In this document: one piece after another, positions 43,062 to 54,529 of the stretch
How positions within the stretch are numbered: the first letter of the stretch is position 1
Layout: each line of letters begins with the position of its first letter
Assembly: GCA_030248215.1 (NCBI GenBank)
Contig: JASANG010001006.1
Span: 186,001 to 250,000 of the forward strand
Direction of reading: 5' to 3'
From: Enoplolaimus lenunculus
Taxonomy: Eukaryota; Nematoda; Enoplea; Enoplida; Thoracostomopsidae
Length of the DNA stretch: 64,000 nucleotides
Notes under the pieces: model-generated
What the model was told of the DNA's origin: nothing
The model's database searches: none
What the model saw: only the letters and a program-made list of their open reading frames with translations
Made by a program: the position numbers and the translations under genes

Positions 43062-43316
43062 AACTATTACAAGTTTAACGTAATTTTTAGCAGTTTCTTA
43101 AATTCTTAGGATTGGATCGCTCTATTGTAACCGGACAACTCATGAATGGAAGGGTATGCGTGCAGCGGTAAATCTAGAAGTTTCTTAGGCGCTTTGACAT
43201 AAGTCATAAAACGCAATTTTTACAGTATGCTATATATGTGTCAATTTTTCTGAGGGAATATATTGTAGGCGTACGCCCAACCCTCTGGATCTGCTAGTGT
43301 GTGCGTGCCAACGTTG

Positions 43317-43547
43317 GGCCCATGTAATGATCAGGGGCGGAACCATATAAAGATCAGGGGCGGAACATTTTTCTGTATGACTAGAAAAGAGTAAGCTTAA
43401 ACCTTAGACTAATTATTTTGCTTGGCTTAGGCTTACGCTTAGGCTTAGGTTTAGGAATATGCTCTTTCTTACGCTTATGTTTTGGCTTAGGCTTAGGCTT
43501 AGGAATATGTTTATGATACTGTTCCGCCCCTGTTCTTTACATTGGCC
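43317..43547 (+). mobile_element. Family A element with doubled left end and perfect 8-bp duplication
   Basis: GGCCCATGTAATGATCAGGG, then a second left end ATATAAAGATCAGGGGCGGA, then the usual body and CTGTTCTTTACATTGGCC. CAACGTTG lies immediately on both sides. Confidence 0.95.
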
Positions 43548-43559
43548 CAACGTTGATGT

Positions 43560-44860
43560 ATTTTTATAAGCTTCAGTGTAGAAATTGTATCCTAAACTGT
43601 GCGAAACATTTGTTTGCGCAGTTAGAGACTGTTTTTAAACCATGCGAACTGCAACAACTCAACTCTGGATGTTAATGTAGTCACTAGTAGGACAAATTAA
43701 ATGCGATGAATGTTCGTACGCCTGAAACTTTATATATTTGCAAGTTCCAAGCCTACAAGACCTTAATATTTAGTGTATATCTTTATAAGCAAATAGACAT
43801 TTGGGAATATTCAAGCCATACCACTCGGCAATATTCAAACTATCCCTATTTTAATCCAGGAGTAAAACGGAAGTGTACAATCGGAGTAAACACAACAGTC
43901 AAAGGCAACATGCTATTCCGGAGCTGGAAACAGAGCCGAAGCTGACGCAGCACAAGGTGTTAAACATAAAACTTGCGTTGAGTTTGCTAATTTTAAAATT
44001 AATAATCTGCTAATTGTTGTCTAGGTGTGAAGATTGTATTTGAGAAATTTGGGCAATTGTACAAAGCTTCAGAAATTGTTTACATTTTAACAAAACAAGA
44101 AAATTCTCTGAAAAGAAATAAATCTAAACAGCACAAAAAATTTCGAATCTAAAATTATCAGAAATTCATGAAAAAATTCTATCGCAACCGGAACAGGAAA
44201 TCTATTTGAAATCAGAGCTTGAGGCATACGTTCGTAGCAGCTTTGGTACACGGAAAGTGATCAAGGCAAAAGTAATACGGATATTAAGATGTACAAGTGT
44301 TAAAGGTATTTTCATATTTTTCTGCCAATACAATTGAGGTATGCAAGCATTCAGTGGGTTTATTTTGAAGTTTATAGAAAATTCCGGGTGAACTCAAAGC
44401 GGTTTTTTTCAAAATTTTACAAAAAAAAAACCAGATATATCCCAAAATTTACTATGCATTTGTAAAAATTTTGAAATATTTTTGCATTTAAAAACTGAAT
44501 GATTTGTAAATTGTTAATGCGTTTGACAGTTCAAATCGCATTTAAATATAGCTTGAAATATATGTAAATTAACAAAATAACTTTTTATAGTAATCGGATT
44601 AACGGGTAAAACTTTAAAATGGTAAATTTCAAAATTCCTGTAATTTTGACGCCATTTTAGTGACTATTTAGAGCGTTGAGTAGGGTGTTTTTTGCTATCG
44701 ATCAAGCCGACGTTTGTTCAAATTGATTTGATCTGAAATCCTAATAAATCTGAGTTTGTCATGACCTCTCTTCATTATCATTTCGCAATTCAAAGTTTTT
44801 TAAAAAATGATTTTTTCCGCATTAAGTTTACTCGAGATCAAAAATAACCTTGCCAGAAAC
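43560..44860. other. Unassigned AT-rich spacer
   Basis: No exon seen. A CGCAACCGGAACAGGAAATC phrase at 44194 resembles dispersed GGAACAGGAA repeats near 48890. Confidence 0.45.
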
Positions 44861-44867
44861 TTCAACC

Positions 44868-45039
44868 GGCCTATGAAAGGATCAGGAGCGGAACGTTTTC
44901 TGTGAAACTGCAATTGAATAAGTGAAAGCTTTAGGCTGATTTTTGCTTCGGCTTAGGCTTACAAGCACATATTTACGCCTAGAATTAGGCTTAGAAATAA
45001 GCATATACTTCTGTTACGGCCCTGTTCTATACACTGGCC
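44868..45039 (+). mobile_element. A/C hybrid TTAGGC-type element
   Basis: A-type left GGCCTATGAAAGGATCAGGA; C-type right GGCCCTGTTCTATACACTGG. Flanks ACTTCAAC and ACTTCAAG fit an 8-bp duplication if the element begins one base earlier. Confidence 0.85.
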
Positions 45040-45108
45040 ACTTCAAGTTTAAAAATCGTTGCTCCGACGCAGTTTGATGGGCTGAATAACAAACCGCAAG
45101 ATCACGAG

Positions 45109-45387
45109 TTAAGCCATATACACACGTACAAGTTTTTGCTGCGAGAACTTGCGGCTACAGCTTACACTTGCAAGTTTCGTCCAAAATCCCAACCGATAAA
45201 CTTGCAGCTGCAAATAATTCACTAAAAATCATGATTAGGAATATAGTTCACATGTGTGAATAACCATGCAAGTTCACTGAATTCATAGCGACCGCTTTGT
45301 GATTGGCAGATGAAAAATGCAAGTTCTGTGTGCAATTTGCAACTGCAAGTTCTCGCAGCAAAAACTTGCACCTGTGAATAAGGCTTA
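45109..45387. mobile_element. Family K element
   Basis: TTAAGCCATATACACACGTA, CAAGTTTTTGCTGCGAGAAC at the left is inverse to GTTCTCGCAGCAAAAACTTG, CACCTGTGAATAAGGCTTA at the right. CTTGCAGCTGCAA palindromes lie in the middle. Confidence 0.8.
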
Positions 45388-45610
45388 CCGGTCAAACAAG
45401 GCTTCCGTTTGAGTCACTGTTGAGCTGAATTGTAAAACGATAAATGTTCTGAAATGATCCTGCAGCGACAACAAATACCCGTCGTTTCGGTACAGCCTTT
45501 TTCCGCCAAATTAGGAAATGGAACAGATATGGAATAAAATGTCGCAGTCTCTCGTTGTCTGAGTTTCCAAATGTTCCAAACATTCAAATTTACAATGTTT
45601 CAATTTATCA

Positions 45611-45675
45611 GCGAATCCAAGATGTACGCATTACCGGTCCGTTGCTCTAACTACTGAGTTACGCCGCCATGCAAA
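45611..45675 (-). ncRNA. tRNA-Thr-like 5' half, probable SINE head
   Basis: On the minus strand GGCGGCGTAACTCAGTAGTT, then AGAGCAACGGACCGGTAATG. The D arm pairs (CTC/GAG), and an anticodon arm ACGGA/TGCGT pairs at 4 of 5 around CCGGTAA (anticodon GGT, threonine, but C rather than T at position 33). The T arm is degenerate (GGATTCGCTGA), so it is not a working tRNA. Confidence 0.55.
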
Positions 45676-45866
45676 CTTTTCGTTACAATGGCTCTATATA
45701 CCGTGAGTTTGGTACTACACGATACGTGTATGAATACGCTGCGAAACCGTTTAAGCTGGAAAGCATGATTAACATGCCTCATCATTATATAATCATGAAT
45801 TATTGTAATTCTTAACACAAAGCGATCATTGTAAAAATTGACTTTTTGAAAATTTAATTTGACAAT

Positions 45867-46194
45867 GGATGGGTTTCCGAAACCCTACTTAACTGCAACT
45901 TAACACTTAAGTGCTCGCTAAATAATTAATTACTTGACCATTTTGAAATACTTGCTTAAGTCGGCGACTAAATTTGATATGTTGCCAATTAATCGTTCAC
46001 GCATACTAACTTTAACCTAAATAGAAATTGTAAACTCATGGTGACTCCTTAATGTAAAGCAAAACTATTACTGTTTTGTTATGACAATATATGATTTTAC
46101 TGTTTCTTTGTTTTTGCTCGAAAATTTAAGTATTTACTTAAGTCGGCGACTTAAGTAATTACTTATACGTAGGTAAGATTTCAAAAACTCAGCT
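45867..46194. mobile_element. Family J element, copy 2
   Basis: ATGGGTTTCCGAAACCCTAC at the left, TTTCAAAAACTCAGCT at the right. TAAGTCGGCGACTTAAGTAA and TAATTACTTGACC echo 31804-32164. Confidence 0.72.
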
Positions 46195-46659
46195 ATTAAG
46201 TGCTATAGTTATTACAACGAACACGTCATGGCTTGGTTCATGCAAAAGTTTTTTAAGGTTTGGCCAAAGACAGCGTGAAAATTGTAAACAACAACATATT
46301 TTATTTGTGTACTTGTCGTAGGCCAACCTGCTATTCAGGCCAATTACTAACTGACCTGCTATATCTTACAATCGCTATTTGGCTCAGGCCAATCTGCTAT
46401 TGGCTCAGAATAGCAGATTGGCCGAGGCCAATTGGTAAATGGTCTGAATGGTAGATTGGCGAACGAAATATTCACCAATCAAACCCCGCTTGGGTGCATG
46501 TTAAATTTGCGCAAGATTGCGAGAGTACGCCTACAATATTTCATTTGTCTTCGCGGTTGGGACAACAATGGCATAGTAGTGGAACTACACTATCATCAAA
46601 ACCCCTTTTAAAAGTTTTGCCTAGCGTTCACGCCTACGTAACGAATCGAACGTCGTACC

Positions 46660-46741
46660 TCTTGTGCTCCAGGCTTATCTTTAGCCTGGTTTTTTGCTTA
46701 TGCTTAGGCTAAGGTCTAAGACGGTTCAAAGTTACATTGGC
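46660..46741 (+). mobile_element. Family B fragment
   Basis: TTTTTTGCTTATGCTTAGGC through CGGTTCAAAGTTACATTGGC. Only the right half remains. Confidence 0.6.
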
Positions 46742-46956
46742 TGTAACTCGCATTATTTACAACAAATAGTTCAAACGAAAGTTTTAAAATTCCACAGCTT
46801 TGTGTCGCTTAAATTTCGATTGTTACAACTCAAACCTATTTTTTCGCAAAATTAAAAAAATTCAGCGGTGTTTAAGTTACTTTAATGCGTACATTGCAGC
46901 TACTTTTACGTGAACCAATTGGTTGGTTGAAGCAACGAACTTATCACGGCAGCCGG

Positions 46957-47155
46957 TGTTCTCAAATGGTGATAGGTCGTGTAACTTTACATTTGAACCA
47001 GTCAATGTTGATGCTCAAAATTCAGCACATTTTTCACATATAACCTGTTGTATATACTCCTGTACCAATTTTGAGATCAACAACTGCAATAGTTAGTGAG
47101 CTTTAAAACCTATTACTAACTGATGATAGTTGCGATACGCATTTGTCAATATGAC
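46957..47155. mobile_element. Family I element
   Basis: GTTCTCAAATGGTGATAGGT at the left; CTAACTGATGATAGTTGCGA, then CATTTGTCAATATGACCC at the right. Confidence 0.68.
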
Positions 47156-47254
47156 CCAAGATTATCGGCGTTAAATATTTTGTTTTTGGTATAATGCAGG
47201 TTGCAAACTCAAGTAAGAAATGAAAAACAGCTTTTAAAATGTATGCTTATATAC

Positions 47255-47460
47255 AAAAATGCGTTAAGCACTTGTCACAAATTTGCGATAGGTTTTCAAA
47301 CTGACAAACTACCAAAATAGATGCTAATTAGCACAAAAGTAGAACAAATCAACTGCGAAAAATATGCTTAATTTGATATTTCATCATTTACTGGTTTGAA
47401 GGTTACAAGACCAAGCACCAAATGGTGATCGCTGCTACACTGCCAGTTGAGAAAATGAAC
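47255..47460. mobile_element. Family I element, worn
   Basis: AAGCACTTGTCACAAATTTG and CGATAGGTTTTCAAACTGAC at the left; CACCAAATGGTGATCGCTGC and GTTGAGAAAATGAACC at the right. Confidence 0.6.
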
Positions 47461-47714
47461 CGTGATACCAGCTAAGGTATATTCGTTGCAGGCTTTTCAA
47501 ATAAACAATTTTTGGTGCAATTAATTTATTAACTTTGATTCGTTTAGAAAATTCAACTCACCAGTCAACTTACGGCGATGTTATGGTGCAAATTGGTAAG
47601 TGATCCGTTTTGAACCAGCTAAAAACGTGCCATTTTTTAACCGAAGATGATGCGTAGCCCGACGAGGGTCGGGGAAGTATAGAAGTTTCGCAGTTTATGA
47701 ACCAAACAATTTTT

Positions 47715-47900
47715 GACCCTTGTTACTTTGAGGGGCGACAAGGTTTCTGGTGGGTCCATAAAAGAGCAGGTTTAGATTCTATATTACATTTTTTTGCTTA
47801 GGCTTAGGCAAAGGCTTATGCTTAGGAGTACAGTTTTACAACGCTTAGGCTTAGAAATACGCTTAATCTACTGTTACGCCCCTTAAAGTATCATTGGTCC
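47715..47900 (+). mobile_element. Family B element
   Basis: GACCCTTGTTACTTTGAGGG to GCCCCTTAAAGTATCATTGG then TCC. The body has GTTTCTGGTGGGTCCATAAA and two TTAGGC blocks. Confidence 0.88.
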
Positions 47901-48009
47901 GATTTTTTTTGACATGTCGTTTCGATTGCGAAATTCAGACACGATCGGATGCTATTTATCTCAGAACCATGTTGGCTTAATGGCCTGAATAAGCGCTATT
48001 AGCAAAGTA

Positions 48010-48390
48010 TTGGTTTTGGTTAAGGCTTACGCCTAAGGTTTGGTCAGGTAAAGGTTTAAGCATAGGTTTAGGCTAATGCTTAGGTAAACGTTTTCCATCA
48101 CCTAAGACTAAGCCTTACCCTGGCCTAAGCCTAAGCATTTGGTGGGTAGAGTACACGAGTTTTTAAGATACAAGAATAAAAGGCGAACCCTTCCACATCG
48201 ACTTGAATATTAAAGAGATGACACGGGCATTTTTGAAGTATCCATAACCCGGTCCATTCATAAATCATGAACGGATAAACTATACGAGGGACTGCAATAC
48301 AGTACGCTAAGAATGGACTACTTTTTGCGTAGGATAGACTTTGGAGTATGCTTATACTGCTGTTACAGCCCTGTTCTATACATTGGCTCA
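48010..48390 (+). mobile_element. TTAGGC-rich remnant and family C right end
   Basis: 48010-48150 is a worn run of AAGGTTTAAGCATAGGTTTA and CCTAAGACTAAGCC in both directions. 48280-48390 has GGGACTGCAATACAGTA and CTGTTACAGCCCTGTTCTAT, a family C right part. The two need not be one element. Confidence 0.5.
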
Positions 48391-48780
48391 TACCCACAAC
48401 GGAAGCACCAGTAATGTATGGATTAAATAATGCGACAGTCAGTTGAGAAACATTTGGTCGCTAAGAGTTGTGGTCATTAATTATGTATTGCACATTTTGC
48501 AAATTTGCATTCATTTTTTGCTTGCAAACGTATACATAAATTGTAATAATGTATTGTGAACGTTTGACTGCAGTTTGCACCATATTGTTTTTGTATTATT
48601 AATATGTGTGTAAAATTTCGCATATAATAAAAGAACCCAATTATGCATTTTGTTATCAACAAAATTGCAAACTGAGAAACAGCGAAAAGTTTTACCCTAA
48701 TGTCATTCATAAATCACCTCCCAAATGTTTTATCAATTAATGGTAGTATTTATTGTGTGAAACTAAGCGCCGAAAGCTAT

Positions 48781-48834
48781 ATGTATAATTATATATAATA
48801 TATATATTATATATATTATGTATCTATATATAAC
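48781..48834. repeat. AT palindrome
   Basis: TATAATTATATATAATATAT and its inverse. Confidence 0.75.
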
Positions 48835-49499
48835 CAGAATTCATGTTCCTGCCGGAATTCTTGCAAAAGTTCAATTCCTGTGTCTGTTCCTGTTCCTGCA
48901 TTCAAAGATGCAGGAACCGGAATTTTCTCGGTTTTATGGCAAATTATTCACTATCATATACTGGAAACTTTGTCTTTAAAAATTTGTTATCTAATATTAA
49001 TTAATAGCAGTATTTATTGTGTGAAACTGAGTGCAGAATAAAAATATAACAAAATAATGTGAAACAATTAGAAGTATATATCTCTTAAAAATGGAATTTT
49101 CAGATATTTTTCGGCCATAACAGTGTTCTGCTCTCTCACAGGCCGGCAAACACGTTAGTTCAGGCTATTTGGCTTAGGCTTAAGCTTACGCCCCTAAAAA
49201 TGCGTTTGTTTGTCTAAGAAATATGGGTTTATGTTGCACACATGACGCATCGCAGCACCGTGCGTTCATATCTCGGAAGATGTCAAAGCCGTGCTACAAC
49301 TATTATATATTGCTAAAACCAGCTAGTTCTCGGGTATGATAATTATAATGGCGTACCCACTCCGCCTGAGTTTAATCATAAACCTAAGCCTAAACCTAAG
49401 CCTAAAGCTACTTATATATTACCATATGAAAGGGCCCAGTTGCTAGATGTTACAGTGTTGTTATTTGTGTGCAATCCAATGTGATATCCGTTTCCTTAA

Positions 49500-49824
49500 A
49501 AATGGCGCCCGTTAAATGTCAATTATCCCTAATAGCAGTGCATAAATAACTCCAGGCCCAAATAAAGTTGAGTTCGAAACTTTAAAGTATACTTAAGTTT
49601 TGAAAGTACATTCCTAAGTTTAACCTTGCATTATCGCTCAAGCTTTTGATGCAAGGCAAAAAAACGTTTAATGCAACGGATAATTGTAGAACCAGATATA
49701 TATCAATAACGAAGAGTGACGGAGTGTGCGTGAAAAATAAATAACAGTCCGTAACCGAATAAATGGAGATACCCTTTGGAGAGGCCAAATAAATATCAGT
49801 CCCCTCTTATTCGGGTCACTACAG
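49500..49824 (-). mobile_element. Family D element, copy 4, left-truncated
   Basis: AGTTGAGTTCGAAACTTTAA, AAAGTACATTCCTAAGTTTA, AACAGTCCGTAACCGAATAA and CTTATTCGGGTCACTACAG, then TA. It matches 21590-22035 but lacks the CTGTA end. Confidence 0.82.
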
Positions 49825-49870
49825 TACTTTAAAATTTTGCCATACCACTGGATAAGCCACCTGTGCTTTG

Positions 49871-49936
49871 CTTCAATATTCGTTTTATATTTTTGTTATT
49901 TTGATCACTATCCGTTTCCGTTATTTTTACTGTCCT
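49871..49936 (+). repeat. Dispersed GATCACTATCCG repeat (O)
   Basis: CTTCAATATTCGTTTTATAT then TTTGATCACTATCCGTTTCC, GTTATTTTTACTGTCC. Similar stretches lie at 1626-1703, 39528-39570, 55628-55695 and, reversed, 50918-50955. Confidence 0.65.
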
Positions 49937-49999
49937 CTTAATACACAATGGTATTTGCATGCAAAGACAGCACATTTGGCCGCTGCCTTGACAGATATA

Positions 50000-52680
50000 A
50001 TATACACGTCACAGTTACTGTAATTAAAGCTAAACTCCGTTAAAATTTAGCCATATCACTGGATACGCAACCTGCGCTTATTTGTGATTTCCAGCAAACA
50101 TTTGATAAACATAATTTGACCACTCTCTGAAAGCTTAAACAAACTCGATAAGTTTGAGCTCAAGCTGTATAATCTTTTCTAGGATAACTAAACTAACTTG
50201 AAGATTTAAGCATAAAACAACTTACATAAAATCTTTCTCATTTCTGGTTTAAAGTAAACTTAATTAAATTTTGTAAAAAATGATACGACACAATACAATA
50301 GTTTGACTGCACATTTAATATTTCATTAAAATAATGAGCAAAAGCCTCATTTTTCATCTACTCTTAATAATAAAGTTTCGCAACTTCTTGCAGATTACAA
50401 AGTTTTAATGCAACATGCATAACTCAAACCAAAAATACGATTGACTAATTTAAAAAATATATTAGTTTAGGTTAAACTTAAAATTATAGTTCAGTTGGTC
50501 CGTCCAATCTTTTAAATTTTACTGGTTATAAGCTATAATTCAAGTTTAAGTTATTGGACTTCATACGTTTGTTTGTTGGCCGAGTGAGATAATAGCCAAG
50601 TGAGACTATAAATGCGGTTAGGAAGATACGCATACAATCGAGCTCAAACTTGAGTCGAAGTCGAACACCGGAATTCAAAGTTTTGGAAAAATTGGAATTT
50701 TGGTAGAACCCTGCTAAAGCTATGATATACAGCGCCATTTTCCGTTCTTGTGCACCTCTGCAAACAAGCCTAGGTCCAGGTTTAGCAAAGAGGTTGACCT
50801 AAACATTCGTTTCAGCCTTAATCGTGAATTTCAAGGGAAGTGTACAAGGGCGGTGAATTTGTGATGGTAAAATAATTGCCTGAAAATACCATTATATATC
50901 AGGGTATAAACGAATAGCAAATATAACGGAAACGGATAGTGATCAAAATAACACAAATGGACATCCGGTTACACGTTGATATATGGCTAAACACGTTTAC
51001 TTATGGCGTCAACCTTACACGTGGGCCAGCAGTACAAGAGCCATTAATTGACAACTGTACGTTATTCTTTTTGACCAAAATTATACAATTATATGCCCCC
51101 TGTGTCAATATTGCACAACGGAGACATCGCATATGTTATTCGCGTCACATGCATTATGTGTGCGCGTTCCTGATATGACAAATGGCAAGTAATTAGGGGG
51201 GCTGTTATAAAAGTTTTGCGCTCTCAAATGCTGTAGTTCCCCATCGCTCTCTGTCTCTCTCTCGTGTATAGTTGCTGTAATATATCTTTCAAAACACAAA
51301 TGTATACCCTGCACCACAACACACTTTATAATACACGAACATTTTCGGCTTTTACCCGTTGCGATTTTGAAATGACACAATTAATCAAAATAAATAATTT
51401 TTTTGCTCAAAATTTTTGCCGTTCAAATATTTCATGTCATAGGCGGATACGACGAGACAAAGAGAGCGCGCGAGAGGGGGGCAAAATGAGCTAATTATTT
51501 AAAAGACTCGATTGTTTCGAGGCTTATCAATAGAGCTATTTAAGTCATTCAGCTCCTCTGTACACGCCGCCGCCAAAATATTCGACCATGGTGTACAATT
51601 TTGGTACGGATCCAGGGGTGATAAATTCTGGAATCGCAGCTGCTGCTGCAACTTTGTTCACTTCTAAGGACTTTTTGTTGTCTGTATATTTACGCAAAAT
51701 TTGGCTAAACGAACCCACGTGGGTGGAACTGCCGCTACACGTCCATTGTGAGCGTACCTGCCGACGGTTATGGACCCTCTCGCAAACTGGTTTGCAATTC
51801 TTGGCGACGTGAGATGATGGGTATAAATTTGAGAAATTGTTGAAAAGTTAGCTTGGCCAAAATGAATATAATGCACATTAATTAGTTTAAATTGTTTTAG
51901 TTTAAAAAGGTATATATTATAAATAATTAGCTAGCAACAGCCGTGCAAAGATGTCACAACAAATACATTGAGTGTTCATAAGAGTCATAAAAACAACTGG
52001 AACACTTTTTCAAAGTTGGATAGGTACTTGTTTAGGCACCACCCACTACTGTTTACTCTATTTTGCTAAGCCTGAGTCCATATATAGCCTCACTCTGTTT
52101 TATTATTCCAAGGTTGAAAATTTTTAAGGGGGTGGGCAAATTTCTTCTATTGGGGCTGAGCTTCCTTGCCTGCCGGGACCGATGGGAGGAAAACAAGTTG
52201 ATATACTTTTGCCTGTTATTCCAAAATCAACTTGGCACAAAAACCATAAGTCGAAATTTGTCCAATCGCATCTTGTGGAATTATATTTCGAGATATATCC
52301 ATTCAACCGCAATCTAAAGCCCAAAACCCCCGCAAAGTATCATGGCAAGTCGCCTGATAGCTATGTCATTGACTATTCAAAGTAGCTATCAATAAACTTC
52401 CATTTGAAATTGTAGCGTATTAGCTATGTATTTAAACTCATAAATAGACAACAAACCCCCTTGTTGTAACCCTTTACTCTCGGCGCATATCCTCCCGTTG
52501 GAGCGGTTCGCAATTTTTAATGAGTAAATGTTCAATAAATTTAAAATAATCTACCCCCAATAGATCATAGTTAATTCAAAGTTAAACGATCGTAAAAATT
52601 AATATTACGTTGAAGCCGCTGTGAATGCGGCGAGAGAGTACAATAAAGTGAGTAATAAACAAATTTCAAATTGTACAAGT
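50000..52680. other. Long gene-poor stretch
   Basis: A reversed O repeat lies at 50918. A family F-like scrap (AGGTTGAAAATTTTTAAGGG, GGGGCTGAGCTTCCTTGCC) lies at 52110-52170. A 74-codon frame at 51588 has a good start context but no recognisable protein (see rejected items). No other feature supported. Confidence 0.45.
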
Positions 52681-52683
52681 CTG

Positions 52684-52935
52684 GGCCCATGTAAAGATTA
52701 CGGGCGGATCGTTTTTCTGTGGGACTAGAAAAGAGTAAGCTTAATGCTTTAGATTAATTTTTTGCTTGGCTTAAGTTTAGGGAATATGATCATTTTTACG
52801 CTTAGGCTTAGGCTTAACCTTAGAAATATGCTCATTCTTCCGTTTAGGCTTAGGAATATGCTCATTCTTCCGTTTAGGCTTAGGCTTAAGAATATGCTTA
52901 TAACACCGTTTCGCCCCTGTTCTTTACATTGGTCC
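52684..52935 (+). mobile_element. Family A element with extra internal units
   Basis: GGCCCATGTAAAGATTACGG to CCCCTGTTCTTTACATTGGT then CC. The AATATGCTCATTCTTCCGTT plus TAGGCTTAGG module is repeated in tandem, making it about 250 bp. Confidence 0.9.
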
Positions 52936-53037
52936 AAATCTGTAACCAGAACCTTGACTTTGTCCATCGAAAATTACACTACGTCGACATAGAAATATAT
53001 TTTAAAAATACGTGAATCTGGTCGTTTCAAATACGTC

Positions 53038-53456
53038 GGCCAATGTAAAGAAAAATGTAAGCATGTGAGACATACTTGTTGTCTTGGTGCATACCCAATA
53101 TTTGTGATGCAAATTGTAATTGTATAGTATGCTTGCCGGCAGCATACGGTCGAAATATAGTCGACGATAGACGCAGTTGGGCAAGGCAGGCTGCGTGGCG
53201 CAATGGTAACAGTGTTGCCGGACACACAGAAGGTCGCTAATTTGAAACCACCCGTAACCCGCTTTTCCAACAGCTTAGTAGAACGATCTGAAACCTATAC
53301 TGACTAATAGGACAGTAACAATAGTATATGCATATTCCTAAGCCTAAGCGTAAAAGAAACCTACTACCTAAGGATAAGCAAAAAATTAGCTTTAAGCTTA
53401 ATCTATTGCAGTCCCAAAGAAAAATGTTCCGCTCCTGAACTTTACATGGGCCAGCC
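53038..53456 (-). mobile_element. A/C element split by a SINE-like insertion
   Basis: GGCCAATGTAAAGAA starts at 53038; the rest resumes at about 53308 (GGACAGTAACAATAGTATAT, GCATATTCCTAAGCCTAAGC) and ends TTTACATGGGCC. AATACGTC stands exactly before 53038 and again at 53457-53464, four bases after GGGCC, so both halves belong to one insertion. Confidence 0.82.
53054..53307 (+). mobile_element. SINE-like insertion with tRNA-Met-like core
   Basis: At 53190-53255, GCGTGGCGCAATGGTAACAG, AGAAGGTCGC and TTTGAAACCACCC follow the order of a methionine tRNA (GTGGCGCAG, AGAGGTCG, GAAACCATCC). The anticodon loop is not kept and the B box is weak. About 130 bp lie before the tRNA-like part, which is odd for a SINE; its ends are inferred only from the split A/C element. 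Confidence 0.55.
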
Positions 53457-53515
53457 AATACGTCTTCTATCAATTCTATTCATTTAAAACAGATAAAATT
53501 TAAAACTGATTCTGC

Positions 53516-53670
53516 GAAACGCCGTAGCCAAGAGGACTCAGCCACCCCTGGCGAAATTTTGGCCCCCCTGAAAAATTTTCAACTTTGCCTGTTAGTCATT
53601 GAAAACCTCTGTATGCTCCGACTGAAAAATTTTTTCGCCCCCCTAACAACGCGAGTTGACTACGGTCCTG
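53516..53670 (-). mobile_element. Family F hAT-like element
   Basis: CGCCGTAGCCAAGAGGACTC to GAGTTGACTACGGTCCTG, interior GGCGAAATTTTGGCCCCCCT and AAATTTTCAACTTTGCCTG. Confidence 0.75.
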
Positions 53671-53854
53671 GCTCTCAGCCGCAGTACCCGTGCCCCCTAT
53701 GAACTACGTGGCTAAAATCTTGGCCAAAATTAGCAATATATATTTGATGAGTGGTACAAAGGCGGCATGTTTACCAAACACAGAACCGTCGCCCTGTGAA
53801 AACATTATTAATGAGCCTGATCGACAATTGTGAGTGTTAATTTTGACACGATAT

Positions 53855-53945
53855 GCTTAAGACACCCACAGACTGAGAGAAATGAACGACCGGTGAAAGA
53901 GACACTCACACAGACACCCAACAAAAGACGTTTGACACGTCAGTT
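53855..53945. promoter_or_regulatory. Candidate regulatory stretch, GTGTC cluster 3
   Basis: GACACCCACAG, AGACACTCACACAGACACCC and CAACAAAAGACGTTTGACAC in about 80 bases, in unique sequence. GACACCCAACAA is shared with 20631-20642. Confidence 0.3.
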
Positions 53946-54292
53946 GATAAACTGATAAGTTGTTACTTTTTCGTTTTAATGACGTTTAAAACTGGTGATC
54001 TTCACCCCAAATGGATAGTCGAGAGAGGGGCACAACGCTTCCTCCCAAGACATATTTATTACTGTCACATAAAGGACATTTCACCTTATTGCACTTTATA
54101 CTTTGTAAAACTCTCTTTAGGAACCAATATTTTAGGCAATTTATTCGGGGCTCGTCGGCTGTGGAGCTAATTTCGTTCCACGAATTCGGAAATTTCAAAT
54201 TTTGGCATAATGTAGGCTTAGGATTAGGTTTAGACTCGGACCCAAAGTGGACATGGTCGAAAATGTACAAGTGCCATCTGCACAGGTCCGTA

Positions 54293-54420
54293 GTCAACTC
54301 ATCTTGCTAGGGGGTGTTAAAAAATTTTCAGGATGGGCATACAACGGTTTTCAATGAACTACAAGCAAGGTTGAAAATTTTTCTGGCTACAAGCGAGCAA
54401 ATGCAAATTTCTTGATACGC
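54293..54420 (+). mobile_element. Family F hAT-like element, right end lost
   Basis: CAGGTCCGTAGTCAACTCAT, AAAAAATTTTCAGGATGGGC, CAAGGTTGAAAATTTTTCTG. Confidence 0.7.
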
Positions 54421-54529
54421 CGCTGGAAAAAGACGTACTCATTGATGATTGATATTCAAAGCAGTTTAAATTGTCAAAAATTGGCACTTTCAAGTAGATA
54501 AGCCACCCCCACTCTGGAATGATTATGCA

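Noticed and set aside
51588-51812. 74-codon frame with good start context (GACCATGG) and an AAAAAT run
   Set aside because: No recognisable domain, an equally long frame on the other strand, and no convincing donor or poly(A) signal. It might be a first exon but I cannot support it.
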